A DNA stretch of 64,000 nt from Cristatella mucedo (Eukaryota > Bryozoa > Phylactolaemata > Cristatellidae), in the NCBI GenBank assembly GCA_009760855.2, contig WPIO01000044.1, forward strand, positions 1,745,393-1,809,392, written 5' to 3'. Shown here piece after piece: positions 22,331-33,151 of the stretch. Position 1 is the stretch's first letter, and each line of letters starts with the position of its first letter. A program made the translations under genes and the position numbers. The notes below the pieces were generated by a model. The model searched no databases. It worked only from the letters and a program-made list of their open reading frames with translations, and was not told the origin of the DNA.

Positions 22331-23336
22331 GTATTTGTCATTCAAACCGTCGGAATCTGCAGCAGCAACTGAGAAACTGAATGCTTGTCTTGCCGATATT
22401 CGATCCTGGATGTCGGAAAACTTCCTGAAATTAAATGACGATAAAACCAAACTGCTGCTCATAGGACACCCTAAGCGTGTGGATGGATTAAAAGGCTGTG
22501 CCCTTCTAATAGGTGATGCTATTGTGCGACAATCACCACGTGCTCGAAATTTAGGTGTCGTTTTTGACAGCTGACTCAATTTGAAAAGCTTCATTCAGAA
22601 GACTGCTTCTACAACTAGCCGATCCCTATCCAAGATTAGGAGTTTCTCCCACAGTTGCTTGTAAAACATTTAACTAGCTCCTTCGTTCTGTCTTGGCTTA
22701 CTTACTGTAATTCCCTTTTGCCTGTGCTGCCAAAGAAAGCTATTAGGCCACTGCAGCTGACTATGAATATGGCTGCAAGACTTGTCTTCAAGTCCCAGCG
22801 GTTTGAGCACGTGTCTCCTTAGCTAAAAGAGCTAGGATGGATGCCGGTTGACCAACGGATACAGAGCAAAGATCTTACGCTGACCCACAAGGCCCGCCAC
22901 GGCTTGGCTCATTCGTACCTAGCTGAACTGCTGCATCTGTTTCAGTCTGTTCTCGCCCTCAGGTCCTGTGTGGACAAAAATGAGCTGTCCCATTCCTCTG
23001 CTTAAAGCCCGTTGGCGACACAAGCTTTAGCTCTGCAGGTCCTAGACTCTGGAACTCGCTTCCACAATTCTTAGGCAAAGACAACTAATCTTGTGCTGCC
23101 GACTAAGGCTCATCCTTTTTATTGGTCCTGACCTGCTACTTCCATGCTTCTCACCACCTCGACTTCTTTCCTGACTCTGCTATGCTTCACAGTTTCTCTT
23201 TGATGCGTGAGACGAAGTCTGTTAGCTACCGATTGCGTACCGAAAACCGCTTAGGCTGTGAGTGGGCTATACAAACTCTCCTGCGTAACACCAACACGGT
23301 CTTGATGACTTTGTGGAGTTACAGACGGAGATACAT
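22331..23336 (+). mobile_element. LINE family 2, element beta, 3' part
   Basis: This continues beta at the codon where gamma interrupted it (YLSFKPSESAAATEKLNAC, then NFLKLNDDKTKLLLIGHPK) to the C-terminal domain, 3' UTR and tail ending ggagttacagacggagatac. A stop at TGA in 22571-22573 and later frameshifts break it. Compare the open copy at 37086-38234. Confidence 0.9.
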
Positions 23337-23347
23337 GCGTACAATGT
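23337..23347. repeat. Target-site duplication of LINE beta, right copy
   Basis: GCGTACAATGT, partner of GCATACATTGT at 20170-20180. Confidence 0.65.
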
Positions 23348-24213
23348 CAGAGGTAACATGGAGGAAAGCAGTTTTAGTGGAGTGCTGCCTCTTGAACCCT
23401 TATTCAAATTTTTATGATTTTTTCAATTCGTGATACTAGCTGCTTAGCAACAATTTTCGAAAGTATCCTTGACAAAAAAAATGAAGAAGGGAAACTGGGC
23501 GATAGTTTGCATGGACCTCTGCGTCTAATACAGGTTCTTGAAGTATCAATATAGCGATTTCCGATTTGAATGACCTGGGTACGACCCCTTTTTCCAAAGA
23601 CGCATTAAAAATGTTGGCTGTGGCTGGGCTCAGTTGGTCTGCCAGTAAGACCACATAGATGATAGTATTGAGTCTTCAGGAGATGAGGCTCTTTTTACTA
23701 GACCTTGTTAAAGTAGTCATATCGGTTGCAGAAAGCTCTGAAAATCTTTTAAGGAATGTAATAGTTGGTGATTCCGCAATTGCTTTAGTCGGAGTTATCT
23801 TTTTGAATAGACGAATGCACACAATGTTTTCAGTAAAGATAGCTGAACAACTTTCAGCTGAGCCGTCAATATCTGGGGAGTCAGACCTCTCAACATTGGC
23901 CAGTAAATTGTTTATTGTCTTACAAATCTGTTTTCAGTCTGACGGGAAGACTTCAGTTTTCGAGTGAAAATGGAAGCCTTGGCTTTTATAAGTTTCCGAG
24001 TTTAAACTCGAGGAAAGTAATTGAAATCGACTAGATCTGTGTCTGACCCCGATTTGCTTAAACGAGGTTCAAGCCTGTGCTTAAAATGGTGCATCTTCTG
24101 AAGTTTTTGTAAATTGAAAGGAGTCTCCACGACTCTATAAACGGATATATTTTACGGAAGCATGCTTGTCAAGACCACTCATAAGGGTCATGTTCACTGC
24201 ATCAGTGAGGGTA

Positions 24214-24300
24214 TCGAGGCGGTGACATAGTGACCACTGAGTGACATAGTGACCACTGGCGGTGACATAGTGATCACTTCACCACTGAGTGACCATTTCC
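24214..24300. repeat. Short tandem repeat inside LINE alpha
   Basis: Three imperfect copies of GGTGACATAGTGACCACTG in about 80 bp, apparently expanded after insertion of the LINE because other copies lack it. Confidence 0.8.
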
Positions 24301-24340
24301 TTTGCTAAGCTGTCATTAATGCTTAACCTAGCTCTCACAC

Positions 24341-25117
24341 TTGCAACTTACGTTATCTCTGGCCAGGCATTAGAGCTGGAATTAGGTTGAAGGAGAATTT
24401 ATACGCGTGCTTGTGCTTGCTAAATAGCAAAGATAAACTCGCAGTCAATCTATAATATTCTATGCGAAACTGAATTTTAGTAAACAGCCTTTGTAGTTAC
24501 AGTGCGATTTGGTGGACCTCAAAAAAATGAATGATCTGCAATTCTTTGAAATAATCGGGTAATAGACAGAGGGCCTCGAAATCACTGCATTATGCTTAGA
24601 GGTTGCAAGAAATTATCCAGAAAGAGCTAGGTAAATTGATAGCTAATACCTTTATTTGCTGCTCCCAGCTCCTTTTTTATGACTTTGCCATTTATGACCA
24701 GACAGTGCCGTCTGCAAACCTTATGGCTGCTCTCATCTCGCAAACAAACAACCAATGTTGTTGAATAAGTGAACACTTGCTTACACGGAACTTTGTGTAA
24801 TCTGATGTACTGTATCTTTGCCACTCCGGCAACCGCAACTCCTTAACGCCTGATAGACAAAGTGGGTTTTACACAGGGAATTTTCTATGGCGCACCAAAA
24901 GCACAAGCGGCTTTCTCAAGGCATTCGCGAGCTAACACTCACTCCATGTGCGGGCAAACTGTATGCACAGCTGGCATGCTAAAGTCTCACCTGTTTTCTT
25001 CCACATTATTGCCCAAAGATATGTGCTATCCTCGGGTAGTACCATAATTATTCCATGTGCTCTCCTTTAAAGACCACTGTCGTGAGCTCAAGCCCCGTGG
25101 CATTTCTAAAGCGCCGC
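24341..25117. other. Unassigned sequence
   Basis: No coding or repeat assignment. Open frames of 60-65 codons have no support. Confidence 0.4.
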
Positions 25118-25384
25118 AAATAATAATAATAATACACTTGATAGAACGCTCTCAGAGAACTCGACCTCTTTCTGAGCGCTTGACGTTTGCTGTAAAAGGA
25201 AACACGATTGAACAGTGAGTTATATTATGCTTGATAAAAATACATGAATACCATGGTTATGGGTGACATGCACAGGTTCAGCATACAAGTGTGGTAAGTG
25301 GCAGAATGCAACAGTGTCAGCACGCATAAGCTCATAAAGAACGAATCACAGGACCCACTAAATGCTACCTTAAATAGGTGCGTA
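25118..25384 (-). mobile_element. LINE family 1, 3' end
   Basis: From the (ATT)n tail (read aataataataat on the plus strand at 25121) through the stem-loop tail (gaacgctctcagagaactcg ... tttctgagcgcttga) to the end of the coding region at aggtgcgta. Truncated to ~265 bp. The stem retains pairing through a G-U. Confidence 0.85.
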
Positions 25385-26069
25385 CAAAAAGATTTAATTG
25401 TCTTTGGGAACTATACAAATGCTATTTTTGCATATTTCTTTTTATATTTACAGTTCATGAACAGTTGCCATTTCCCTAGCTTAGTATAATAAAATAAATC
25501 GTTTCAAATTGACGAAACTGTAACCAATAGAAGTAAGTCTCATTCAACAAGGCTTACTGAGTCAATGAGAGATTCTCATGTTTCATTGGAGCGCCTGTTT
25601 ACGCTGGCTATATGCAAATTTAGTCTAGGCAGCAACATTTTAGTACCCGCTGTGTTCAGTTTTCTGAATTATTTTTGTCTGTATTAGATGACTGTAGGAA
25701 ATGTATGTACTTATTGAATAGGGGCAAAATTATTTCATCCTGATAAGTTGACTGCAACATCATTGTACTGTGACATTAAATGGACCAAAAAGGCTCATGC
25801 AGTAGAAGACCTCGAAAAGGTGACGGTCTTGCCAGCAATTGTTCGCGTGGAACATGGATACTGTGGTCAAGACAGCATCTACAGCATTTCTTCTAGCCAG
25901 GTAAGCAGAAGCTACATCTGAAAGCGAAGAGGTTCTGCCACCGTTTCAGCGGTTCGGAACCCTCAAAATACATACACATCCAAGGTGCATGAAATCCGTC
26001 GCGATTAGCATGTTAGTACAAGTTCAAAGGTAATAACTCTTTTGGATGCGTCAGTTTCAATTGCCTCCT
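25385..26069. other. Unassigned sequence
   Basis: AT-rich, no support for coding. Confidence 0.4.
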
Positions 26070-26222
26070 GGTTTTAGCACAGGGATAAGGCGCTCCATCT
26101 TCACAACCCGGGTCGTCGGTTCGAGTCCTGCAGGGTTCGATCATTTATTGCCTACTGCAAATGGCGGTGATAGCCGTGAAGGTTTATCTGCCGCTATATA
26201 AAATGAGGCTGATTAAAAAATT
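26070..26222 (+). mobile_element. SINE-A, best-preserved head
   Basis: Box A-like TTTAGCACAGGGATAAGG and an exact box B GGTTCGAGTCC spaced as in a tRNA gene, followed by the body tattgcctactgcaaatggc, gtgatagccgtgaagg, tctgccgctatataaaatga and an A-rich end. RNA polymerase III would read it from these internal boxes. It is not a tRNA gene: there is no acceptor stem and the body is conserved with four other copies in the window. Confidence 0.75.
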
Positions 26223-26585
26223 TCTGTCAATGCTCATGTAGGTGGTAATAATAATAGTCGTAATAATAGAACATTTGTACAGCATCATATGAAAAAAATC
26301 GCTTACTACGCACTTTATGTATTACGTAAAAGTAAGCTGCTCAGTCTAAAAAATAACTCCAGCCAATTTGACAGCTGCTATGATAAACACTCTAAGGCTA
26401 TTTTTTGGTTTACCAGTCTTATGAGATTCTAGGATGAGAATGCAATTCTAACCTTTTTTAAACTTCGGAAATTGATATAGGAGCATGATTAAATTTGCGG
26501 AAAACTCAAGCAGTATTTAACATTCACGCCACGGTACACTCCTGGAAATACCAAGCATTTGGTAATGCTTTATATGCAGTATCTA
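26223..26585. other. Unassigned sequence
   Basis: AT-rich with an ATA/GTA-rich run just after the SINE. Confidence 0.4.
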
Positions 26586-26660
26586 TAAAGTGCCCAGAGA
26601 GAGAGAGAGAGAGAGATTCAGTTCTATGAGGGCGCTATGTATTAATTACATTGTTATTAG
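26586..26660 (+). mobile_element. LINE family 1 / SINE-B tail fragment
   Basis: An isolated copy of the shared 3' tail: AAAGTGCCCAGAGAG, then a GA run expanded to ten units, gttctatgagggcgctatg and an ATTA-rich end. It is too short to tell whether a LINE or a SINE was inserted. Confidence 0.6.
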
Positions 26661-26935
26661 ATGCAAAGGCCATTGAAATGAACACTGAAAATAACCCGAA
26701 GCCGATACGCTTTGGTGATGTCATAGTCGTGGCATCATAGATAATATGCTTTCACTTCAATGCAGTGTTTAAATTTCAACATAGTTCTGTCATTCACTAG
26801 TTAATTAAAATTAGATAAAGTAATTAAAGTTCTTTGTCTTTTACTATTTCTGGGGAAAACAGCATTTATATCGTAAGAACAGGTCAATTGTAGAGAACAT
26901 TTAGTGCACTTTCTACTATTATGATCGCCATATTT
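26661..26935. other. Unassigned AT-rich sequence
   Basis: Nothing recognised. Confidence 0.4.
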
Positions 26936-27420
26936 CCTATGTAGAGGCTCGGGCGCGAAGATGGCGGCTTGACGAAGAACGACGCCCCCCGCAAGCTAGT
27001 CGTTGAACTAATGCCGACGGCTGTACGTACGATTTAGTAGTCGTCGCGGAAGCAGCTCCGGAGCGCCAGTAGATAAGAGAGTAAGAGCAAAGGGAGAGAG
27101 AGATGGCGGCTAGCGTGCGTTCAGGCAGACGCACAGGCAGTAAGTTTTTTCGCTGCAGGACTAGCAGGTCACGCGACCGCAGCTTACCCCTTCCAATTAA
27201 ATCCAGCTTAGTTAGCCGACACCGTCCATCCGCACCGCCTACTGAGGCGATACTCAGCACGCACGCTGGCCGGGCGGTGTAGTGTGAGTCCGGCTGGGGC
27301 GGAACAGCATTGTGGCCGTGCACGGGTTCTGATGGTTAGTGGTTCCGGTCTGCGTCCGCAGGGCTAGTCTAATCGTTACTTTAAGCCATCGCTGTCTTAT
27401 GCGGCCACTTCGTTCCAACA
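26936..27420 (+). promoter_or_regulatory. CpG-rich patch, probable promoter and 5' end of a gene
   Basis: An abrupt rise in GC and CpG content (gctcgggcgcgaagatggcgg, gtcgtcgcggaagc, gccgggcggtgt) inside AT-rich DNA. It contains an upstream ATGGCGGCTTGA mini-frame (26969-26980) and then ATGGCGGC at 27103. The layout suits an unmethylated promoter with a short upstream ORF. The 128-codon open frame on the opposite strand is a consequence of the composition. Confidence 0.45.
27103..27139 (+). CDS. Possible first coding exon (12 codons)
   Basis: ATG in good context (gagATGGCGG) opens MAASVRSGRRTG and runs into the donor GGCA|GTAAGT. It ends with one base of a codon. The next plus-strand exon I can support (42748) starts with two, so they could join through a 15.6-kb intron, but intermediate exons may exist and such agreement is one in three by chance. 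Without the splice the frame continues to a stop at 27280. Function unknown. Confidence 0.3.
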
Positions 27421-29114
27421 CTATTTACTCGGCCCTTGCTAATCGTGATGCTGAACACCCTTGCCGAGCAGTTTGACTGGAGCACCTGGGCGATTCGCGA
27501 ATGACCACAAGCCTTTGACTACCAGCCTGCCCTTAGCTATGTTGATTGCAGACAGGGAGCTCCCTTAGCTGTTTTCGGATGTTGCTAATTATAAACCTCA
27601 AGAAGTCAGAGCTCTGGCGTGATGTCACAAGAAAAAAGAAAGAGAAACCTGCTTTACATTCTTGCTAATTCTAATTTAGTGCCCGCCATCTTGAGTGTCA
27701 GGCGATGCAGGTATTTTGGATTTAGTCAGACCATCCTCCTTTTTCGATTCAAGTAAGGTATAGCCCATGCTTATGGCTTATGGCTCCTAAGATATCGATT
27801 AGCCACCTGAGAATCTTTGCTACTCTGGCTTTAATGCTACCATCGTGATATTACCTCGACCTGGCATCGTGCGATTGGAGCCAGTTTTTAAGGATATTCT
27901 AATTAAAAATAAATATCCAGCTAGATGGACAGTATTTATGTTATACTGAATCCTCAGAATTCATAATATTGAACAATCTACAGTACAATTTAAAACGTGC
28001 GACAATAATTTGATGATGTAAAAAGGATTGCTATTCATTATGCCAGTTTTGGGGGCTCCATTCTTGTGGTGGACTCAGTGGGGTCCCACCATTTAGTGAT
28101 CTTCGTAGCCTTCAGATGTGCAGTCAGTTTCAGGCTTGGAGCTGAAATACAAGTTCACTACATACTTGTATATCTTGAAAATCTATGATTTGATTCTCTT
28201 ATCTTATGTAAAACTGTCAGGGAAATGTCATTGCTACTTTGCCAAAATACTGGCTACTGCAACTTGTCTGGGCACCACGTATGCATGCTTAAATTAGAAT
28301 CAACCTTCTACCAAACCTATAAATATTAAGCACACGTATAAAAACCATGCGGCAGCAGTGGCGTTAGCAGCAGTAGTAAGCACTCGGATCAATTAAAAGC
28401 TATCCAAAATAAGGACAGTCAGCCGGGTACTTCTTCCCAAGACCCGTCTGGATATTTAATCCCCTGAGCAATACCAGGGCTACATGACCAGAGGGGAGGA
28501 GAACGTGGCGTATTTATAACCCAAGTACAATAGCAGGTCATTTGCATAAAATTCCAGGAGAACCGAATATCGATCCAGGTTTTTTACACTTAGGTACAAC
28601 GGAATAAATAAAAAGGCTTATGACAGACGAAGTATTATGGCTAGGAAAGCATGCAAAAGTAAGCAAGTATTAGGCTTTAACCACCAAACTAAAGCACACC
28701 AGCAGACACTCGAGGCCATCTGTTAATATGACTAATGGCCAGTAACACCTGCTAAATCGTGAGCAGGTGAGCGACTAAAACTCACAGGAACACAAACAAG
28801 ATTAGTTATCTGGAAGAGAAAGCTAAGCAGGATCTTTGCGTCATTAGTGGGACTAAAATGATATAAAATATTCTAGATTGTGACTGAAGCCTAAAGTGAG
28901 TTTTAGAATTTCGTTGTAAACAACTTGATGGCTTAAATACCAAAATATTTAAATTTAGTGCAAAAAATGGCAAATTGAGTGGAGGCAGGTGGCGAGAGAC
29001 CACACTGGAGGAGCAAAGGTTGGATATGCAGGCTGGTGCAAGCAACTGAAGCGACCTGCAAGCCGGGATCTTGAAGGCCATTCGGCGATTGATAGAATGC
29101 CAGCAAAGCTCATA
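27421..29114. other. Unassigned sequence
   Basis: No supported exon in 1.7 kb. A minus-strand 91-codon open frame at 28806-29081 has no domain. Confidence 0.4.
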
Positions 29115-29280
29115 CTAATAATAATAAAAATAATGCACTTGATAAAGCGACCTCAGAGAACCAAATCTCTTTCTAGGCGCTTTATATTTGCTGCAAAGGA
29201 AAATACAATTGAATGGTGAGTAATCTCATGCTTGATAAACAAACAAAATGAATAACATGGTTAAGGGTGACATGCACAAA
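29115..29280 (-). mobile_element. LINE family 1, 3' end
   Basis: A short 5'-truncated copy: (ATT)n tail, stem-loop tail (aaagcgacctcagagaacc ... ctttctaggcgcttta) and ~110 bp of 3' UTR up to gggtgacatgcacaaag. Confidence 0.85.
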
Positions 29281-29392
29281 GACTGAAGTGGTGCGACTTG
29301 GCAGCTAGACCACAGCGAAAATAAGTGGTCTCAGCCACACAATCCAGAGGTACCCCATACTTTTAGGGCTCGTGCAATGACAAAAGGATATA

Positions 29393-29429
29393 TATATATA
29401 TGATACATATATATATATATATATATATG

Positions 29430-29470
<41 letters not shown>

Positions 29471-29489
29471 ACGTATATATATATATATG

Positions 29490-29520
<31 letters not shown>

Positions 29521-29525
29521 CTATA
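29393..29525. repeat. (TA)n satellite with GATACA interruptions
   Basis: TA runs of different lengths separated by TGATACA or TGATACG, four times. This is a higher-order repeat of the form (TA)n-TGATACA. Confidence 0.95.
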
Positions 29526-30064
29526 TTGAATCTGACATCTTTCACAGAAGTAGGTCCTAACGCAGCTAAATACTTTGCCCGTGAGACCAAGGCGTGTTGA
29601 GAGGGCTTCCAGACGAATCGGCTAGTCAATTGTTTTTTACGCTTGTGACAGAGCCAGGAGGACAATCAAAGGCTCTAACATGGTTAGCAACGCCTAGATG
29701 GTAATTGTAAATCCGAAGTGAATTTTTTAGGAAGCCTTTACAGGGCTTTACGTATAGATCCCTTGATATATAACGAATCTGATCTGTGTGAGTACCGAGA
29801 TCTCCAGAAGAAGAGCAAGGAATGCAAGAATGTGTACATTATAAGTACCAATATTAAATGGCTTTAAATTATTTTTGCTTGAATATCTAAAGTAAGTGTG
29901 TTATAAATCGATATGGCCGGGAACTACCCAGTGTTTAATCGCCTGTTCAAGGATCTGCGTGGACTTCGTGGATTCTTGTGGGGAGATCGCAGATGGCTAC
30001 TCAGCACTTAGCTCACTTGGGTGTGGCTTTACGGTCGCACGAATACGTGAAATCGTTAAGGAAG
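29526..30064. other. Unassigned sequence
   Basis: Part of 29920-30064 may belong to an extended LTR region, but it has no counterpart at the 10088 copy. Confidence 0.35.
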
Positions 30065-30413
30065 TGTAGTTTGGTTACATTGATGGATGTACTGCTCCTC
30101 TGCGAAACCGTTGGTGAACAGCTGTTAGGAGCATCGCCAGGAGAGGCCGGTGCACAGCTGTGGTCCGCCTATGATGTGGCGTGGACACAGGCCTGTAGCC
30201 TGCTGGTGAACGGATGGTGGATTCACCATCAGAGTCAGCCGGTGCACAGCTGTGGTCCTCCTTGGATGAATCATCGGGGTCGGCGAGTGCACAGAGGAGA
30301 GAGAAGTCAAGTGGAAGAAGGGAGCGAAAGGGGTCGTGCATCCCTCGGCACCGCGAGTCGTACAATAAACTTTTGGTGTTGGTCATCGGCTGACTCTCTG
30401 CGTGCTTGAACCA
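30065..30413 (+). mobile_element. Solo LTR
   Basis: Starts TGTAGTTTGGTTAC and ends GCTTGAACCA. Contains gtgcacagctgtggtcc twice, a polyadenylation signal in TACAATAAACTTTTGG, and the end phrase GGTGTTGGTCATCGGCTGAC. It shares the order of these blocks with 10088-10397 and the final ~70 bp with the LTRs at 32927 and 34050. The 143-codon open frame over it is not a known protein. Confidence 0.65.
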
Positions 30414-30504
30414 AAAAAGAGGAAGAAAGCAGAAGAATTATCGACCGAGCATTTATCGTTCGTGTAGCTAGACCGCTCATAGTTGCCAAGCATGGGATTT
30501 TTTA

Positions 30505-31235
30505 ACCATTTGTTGAGTCTGACTTACTGGGCTTCAGTTTTTTAGTGAAAAAAGAAGCCCGGGATTTTCCGAACTTCTGAGTGCAGACATTGAGGAAGTC
30601 TTTAAAACTGGCTCGATCGGCGTCAGACTGAGACTGGTTAAAGCGGTGCTCAATGCTGAGCTTTGTACGGCGCATCTTGGGAAGATTTGAGATAACTAGT
30701 AGAGTATTACGACTTAAGATACGGACGTAATTAAGGCGAGCATGCTCATCGAGAGCACTCTCGAGTTTTTAGCTCCCTGGATTTGTGAGTGTATTGAGTC
30801 AAGATTCCATATCTCAAGAAGTCCCGCATCAGAAACGGAGCTCAAAATTTCTCACCACTGCTCTTTTTTAAATTGCTTTGCTTGACAAACTTGCTGCTAC
30901 CGCGCTCGTGCGAAGGAGCAGGAACACTAAAAGAAATTGATCAATGATCACATATGGTAAGCCAGGACACAATAAGATCGCTGGGCCGACATCCGTCGTA
31001 ATCATGAGATCCAGAATATGGCCACCACGCCGACGTGCTCCAGGGCGTCAAGAAATGAGTGGACCCGACTGTTACTATGGTCGTGAACATGAAAGTCGCC
31101 TGCAAACAATGACGGCCTGTCGCACGCAAATGTTTTGCGAGGAACTGTTATAGCTCTTCCATAAACAGCTGAATAGGTTCGGTGACCATAAGTTCAAGAA
31201 CATAGTCTTAAATTGCTATCCAATAGAAAGCGATT
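30505..31235 (-). mobile_element. LINE fragment: endonuclease domain and linker only
   Basis: Minus strand, from 31235 down: an APE endonuclease piece with GDFHVHDHSNSRVHSFLDAL and, after a frameshift, GGHILDLMITTD; then LDEHARLNYVRI and the linker RASFFTKKLKPSKSDST, where it stops abruptly. Reverse transcriptase and 3' end are missing, so this is a 3'-truncated remnant (deletion or later rearrangement), not an ordinary 5' truncation. The linker resembles LINE alpha, so it is probably family 2 or a relative. Confidence 0.75.
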
Positions 31236-31263
31236 CAAACGACGGCCCGTGAAAAAGTGAAGA

Positions 31264-31920
31264 TTGTTTGGCCTACCGTGCGTATTTGTGCCGGTGCGTT
31301 CCTTCGGATGTAGTTGTTATGGCGTCATTCATCGGGCTTGTCTTCGTCTTATTCCGAGTGCCATGGCCCTCACGTTAGTCGTCGTACGAACTTTTTTTGG
31401 CAGCAGTGGCGGCCTACAGCAATGCTGCTCGATTATTTTCACGTCAGAGACGACTTCATGAAGTGGCTGCTTGAATCGGCGCGGAGGCTCGAGGCGCACG
31501 ATGTGAACCTGTCGACTGACACAAGTATCCGCCTCTCTTCCTGGAAAAAGCGCCTTAAACTCATACATGCTGTCAGAAGTAGTCAAGAAGGACTACAAAT
31601 GGCGTTGTGAGGCCGTGGTGAGGGCATTCGCCAGCCGCGAAGGCAGAGCACGGCTGCTTTGAGCTGACGTAATGAAACCTGGTTGGACTGACTGAACCGA
31701 CGGATGAAACCTAGAATGGCGACTTCCAGAGTCGCAGTCGGCATCGTTTGCACGGTGACCGTTTGTGAGACCGTCTGGGGATTAGCCTTGTATGGTGTAA
31801 CCTTCTGCGAGGTGCCCGTCCCTGAGGTGGCCGTTTGGAGGTGACCGTCAGCAAGACCGTGGCATTGGTCAGCGAGACGGTGTCAGGGGTGAAGGCAGTT
31901 GTTCGCATTCCTAAGCCACA
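31264..31920 (+). mobile_element. LTR-retrotransposon internal remnant, gag-like
   Basis: It begins just before TTTGGCAGCAGTGGCGG, a probable primer-binding-site junction, shared with 33165-33185 (cccggcggcagcggtggc). Interrupted frames then read as a Gag-like capsid segment (LLDYFHVRDDFMKWLLESA; after a shift, LSEVVKKDYKW and AVVRAFASREG). Such N-terminal Gag helices are typical of Ty3/gypsy-type elements. No protease, RT or integrase follows, and the copy is dead. Confidence 0.5.
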
Positions 31921-32926
31921 CAGTCATTGAAGTACTTGTTTCATCTGTCTAGCTTTTCTTTATTCGGCCTATATACAGCACCAAGAAAATGCATAGCCAG
32001 CAGGGAATGGGCGTTCTCTACTACCCCAGCTGGTGCCATATGGTGTCGCCTGGTGCCATAAGCCAGTGCTGAAATCTTCTTCAGAGTCAGCTGCCCATGT
32101 GTACACTGGGTACTAGGACATTGAATGGCACCATGCACATGGGATCACCGCGATTACCTCCGGAGAATTGGGAGAGCACAAGGAGAGCTCATGATAAGCA
32201 AAGGGCAGCATAGTATAGGTGAAAGTGAAGCCTTGCTTCAATGAAGAAAGACCTCTTTATCTTGCTAATGATTATTATAATAAAAAAATTTGCACAACAC
32301 CCCAAGATAACTGAATAAATTTTGAGACCGTTTGCATTTGCTGTCGAGGAAGATAAAAATCTGGGCTCAAATTAGACATTAAATGCACATTTGGCTTGCC
32401 ACTAAGCATAAATGCTAGCCACCAATCATTGCTAGTTACCATGTGCGCTAGGGCCTTAAGTCGTGACTGATTTGAGACAGGCAGTGATCACGAATGTAAA
32501 GATTACTCACTTGCTGAATGCCACCCCTAACTAATAATCAGCAAGAGCTTGACAGAAAATGGCATAGTATTGCTTGTTGTCTATCGAGAAAAGTGGCAAC
32601 AGCCATGTTGTGCATCACTCTTAGAACTGTTTCAACATGTTTATATAGCCTGGGTTAAGCGATGGTGCTGGTCAGAGTGTGGTCTTGTCAGAGACAACAA
32701 ATCATAAGAAGGTGAAAGGAGTTGCACCGGTTGCCAATCTGCCTTTCCATCCTTCCACATCATTTTAATTGCCTGAGTCTGTTGGACCCACATTCACTGT
32801 GTCTATTCCTACCACCAACAGACGTACGTACTTTATAACATGCATCGAAATACCCAATATACAGTTACAATTGTCCTCGGTAGTCTTCCAGCTTGGCAAC
32901 AGCTACTTGGAAATTCCCAAACGACA
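31921..32926. other. Unassigned sequence
   Basis: No exon or repeat supported. Confidence 0.4.
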
Positions 32927-33151
32927 TGTGGTTTCATTTAACTGCTGGCACTGCCCCTAATCTTTGTATGAGTTGGCTATGACACTCGATTTGGTATGTG
33001 GTCTGGATGCGCAGTTGGAGGTTATTGTTAAAAGAGAGTTGGAGGGACTCCGGTGGGTTAGAGTCGTGATTCCCTCAGCCCCGGGCTTAGTGGAATTAAC
33101 TAGTGGCGTTGCTCGTCAGCTGAAGTATCGTGCTGTTGGCAACGATAACCA
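32927..33151 (+). mobile_element. 5' LTR of a short non-autonomous LTR element
   Basis: TGTGGTTTCATTTAACTGC...GATAACCA. Aligns in order with 34050-34288: cactcgatttggtatg, gtctggatgcg, gggactccggtggg, gagtcgtg, then the 3' end phrase agtggcgttgctcgtcagctg. The polyadenylation signal present in its partner (AATAAA) is GAATTAAC here. Confidence 0.6.

Larger units (their letters stand above)
23337..24340 (-). mobile_element. LINE family 2, element alpha, 5' part
   Basis: Minus strand, from 24340 down: the end of the endonuclease region (a LDKHASVKYIRLYR-like segment), the basic linker with TRKLKSSRQTENRFVRQ, the FTENIVCIRLF segment and [25 protein letters not shown], then an eroded stretch ending at the target site of beta. 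It joins alpha's 3' part across the beta/gamma insertion. Frame broken repeatedly. Confidence 0.8.

Noticed and set aside
22323-22594. Minus-strand frame fusing LINE family 1 RT to an upstream peptide
   Set aside because: It crosses the gamma/beta insertion junction and is an artefact of nesting, not a fusion gene.
24214-24300. CRISPR-like regular repeats
   Set aside because: Units are contiguous and imperfect without spacers, and they lie inside a LINE in an animal genome.
26070-26222. tRNA gene
   Set aside because: Box A and B are present, but there is no foldable acceptor stem and the sequence continues into a conserved SINE body.
26937-27323. 128-codon minus-strand open frame
   Set aside because: GC-rich composition removes stops; the plus strand has a better start, donor and promoter context.
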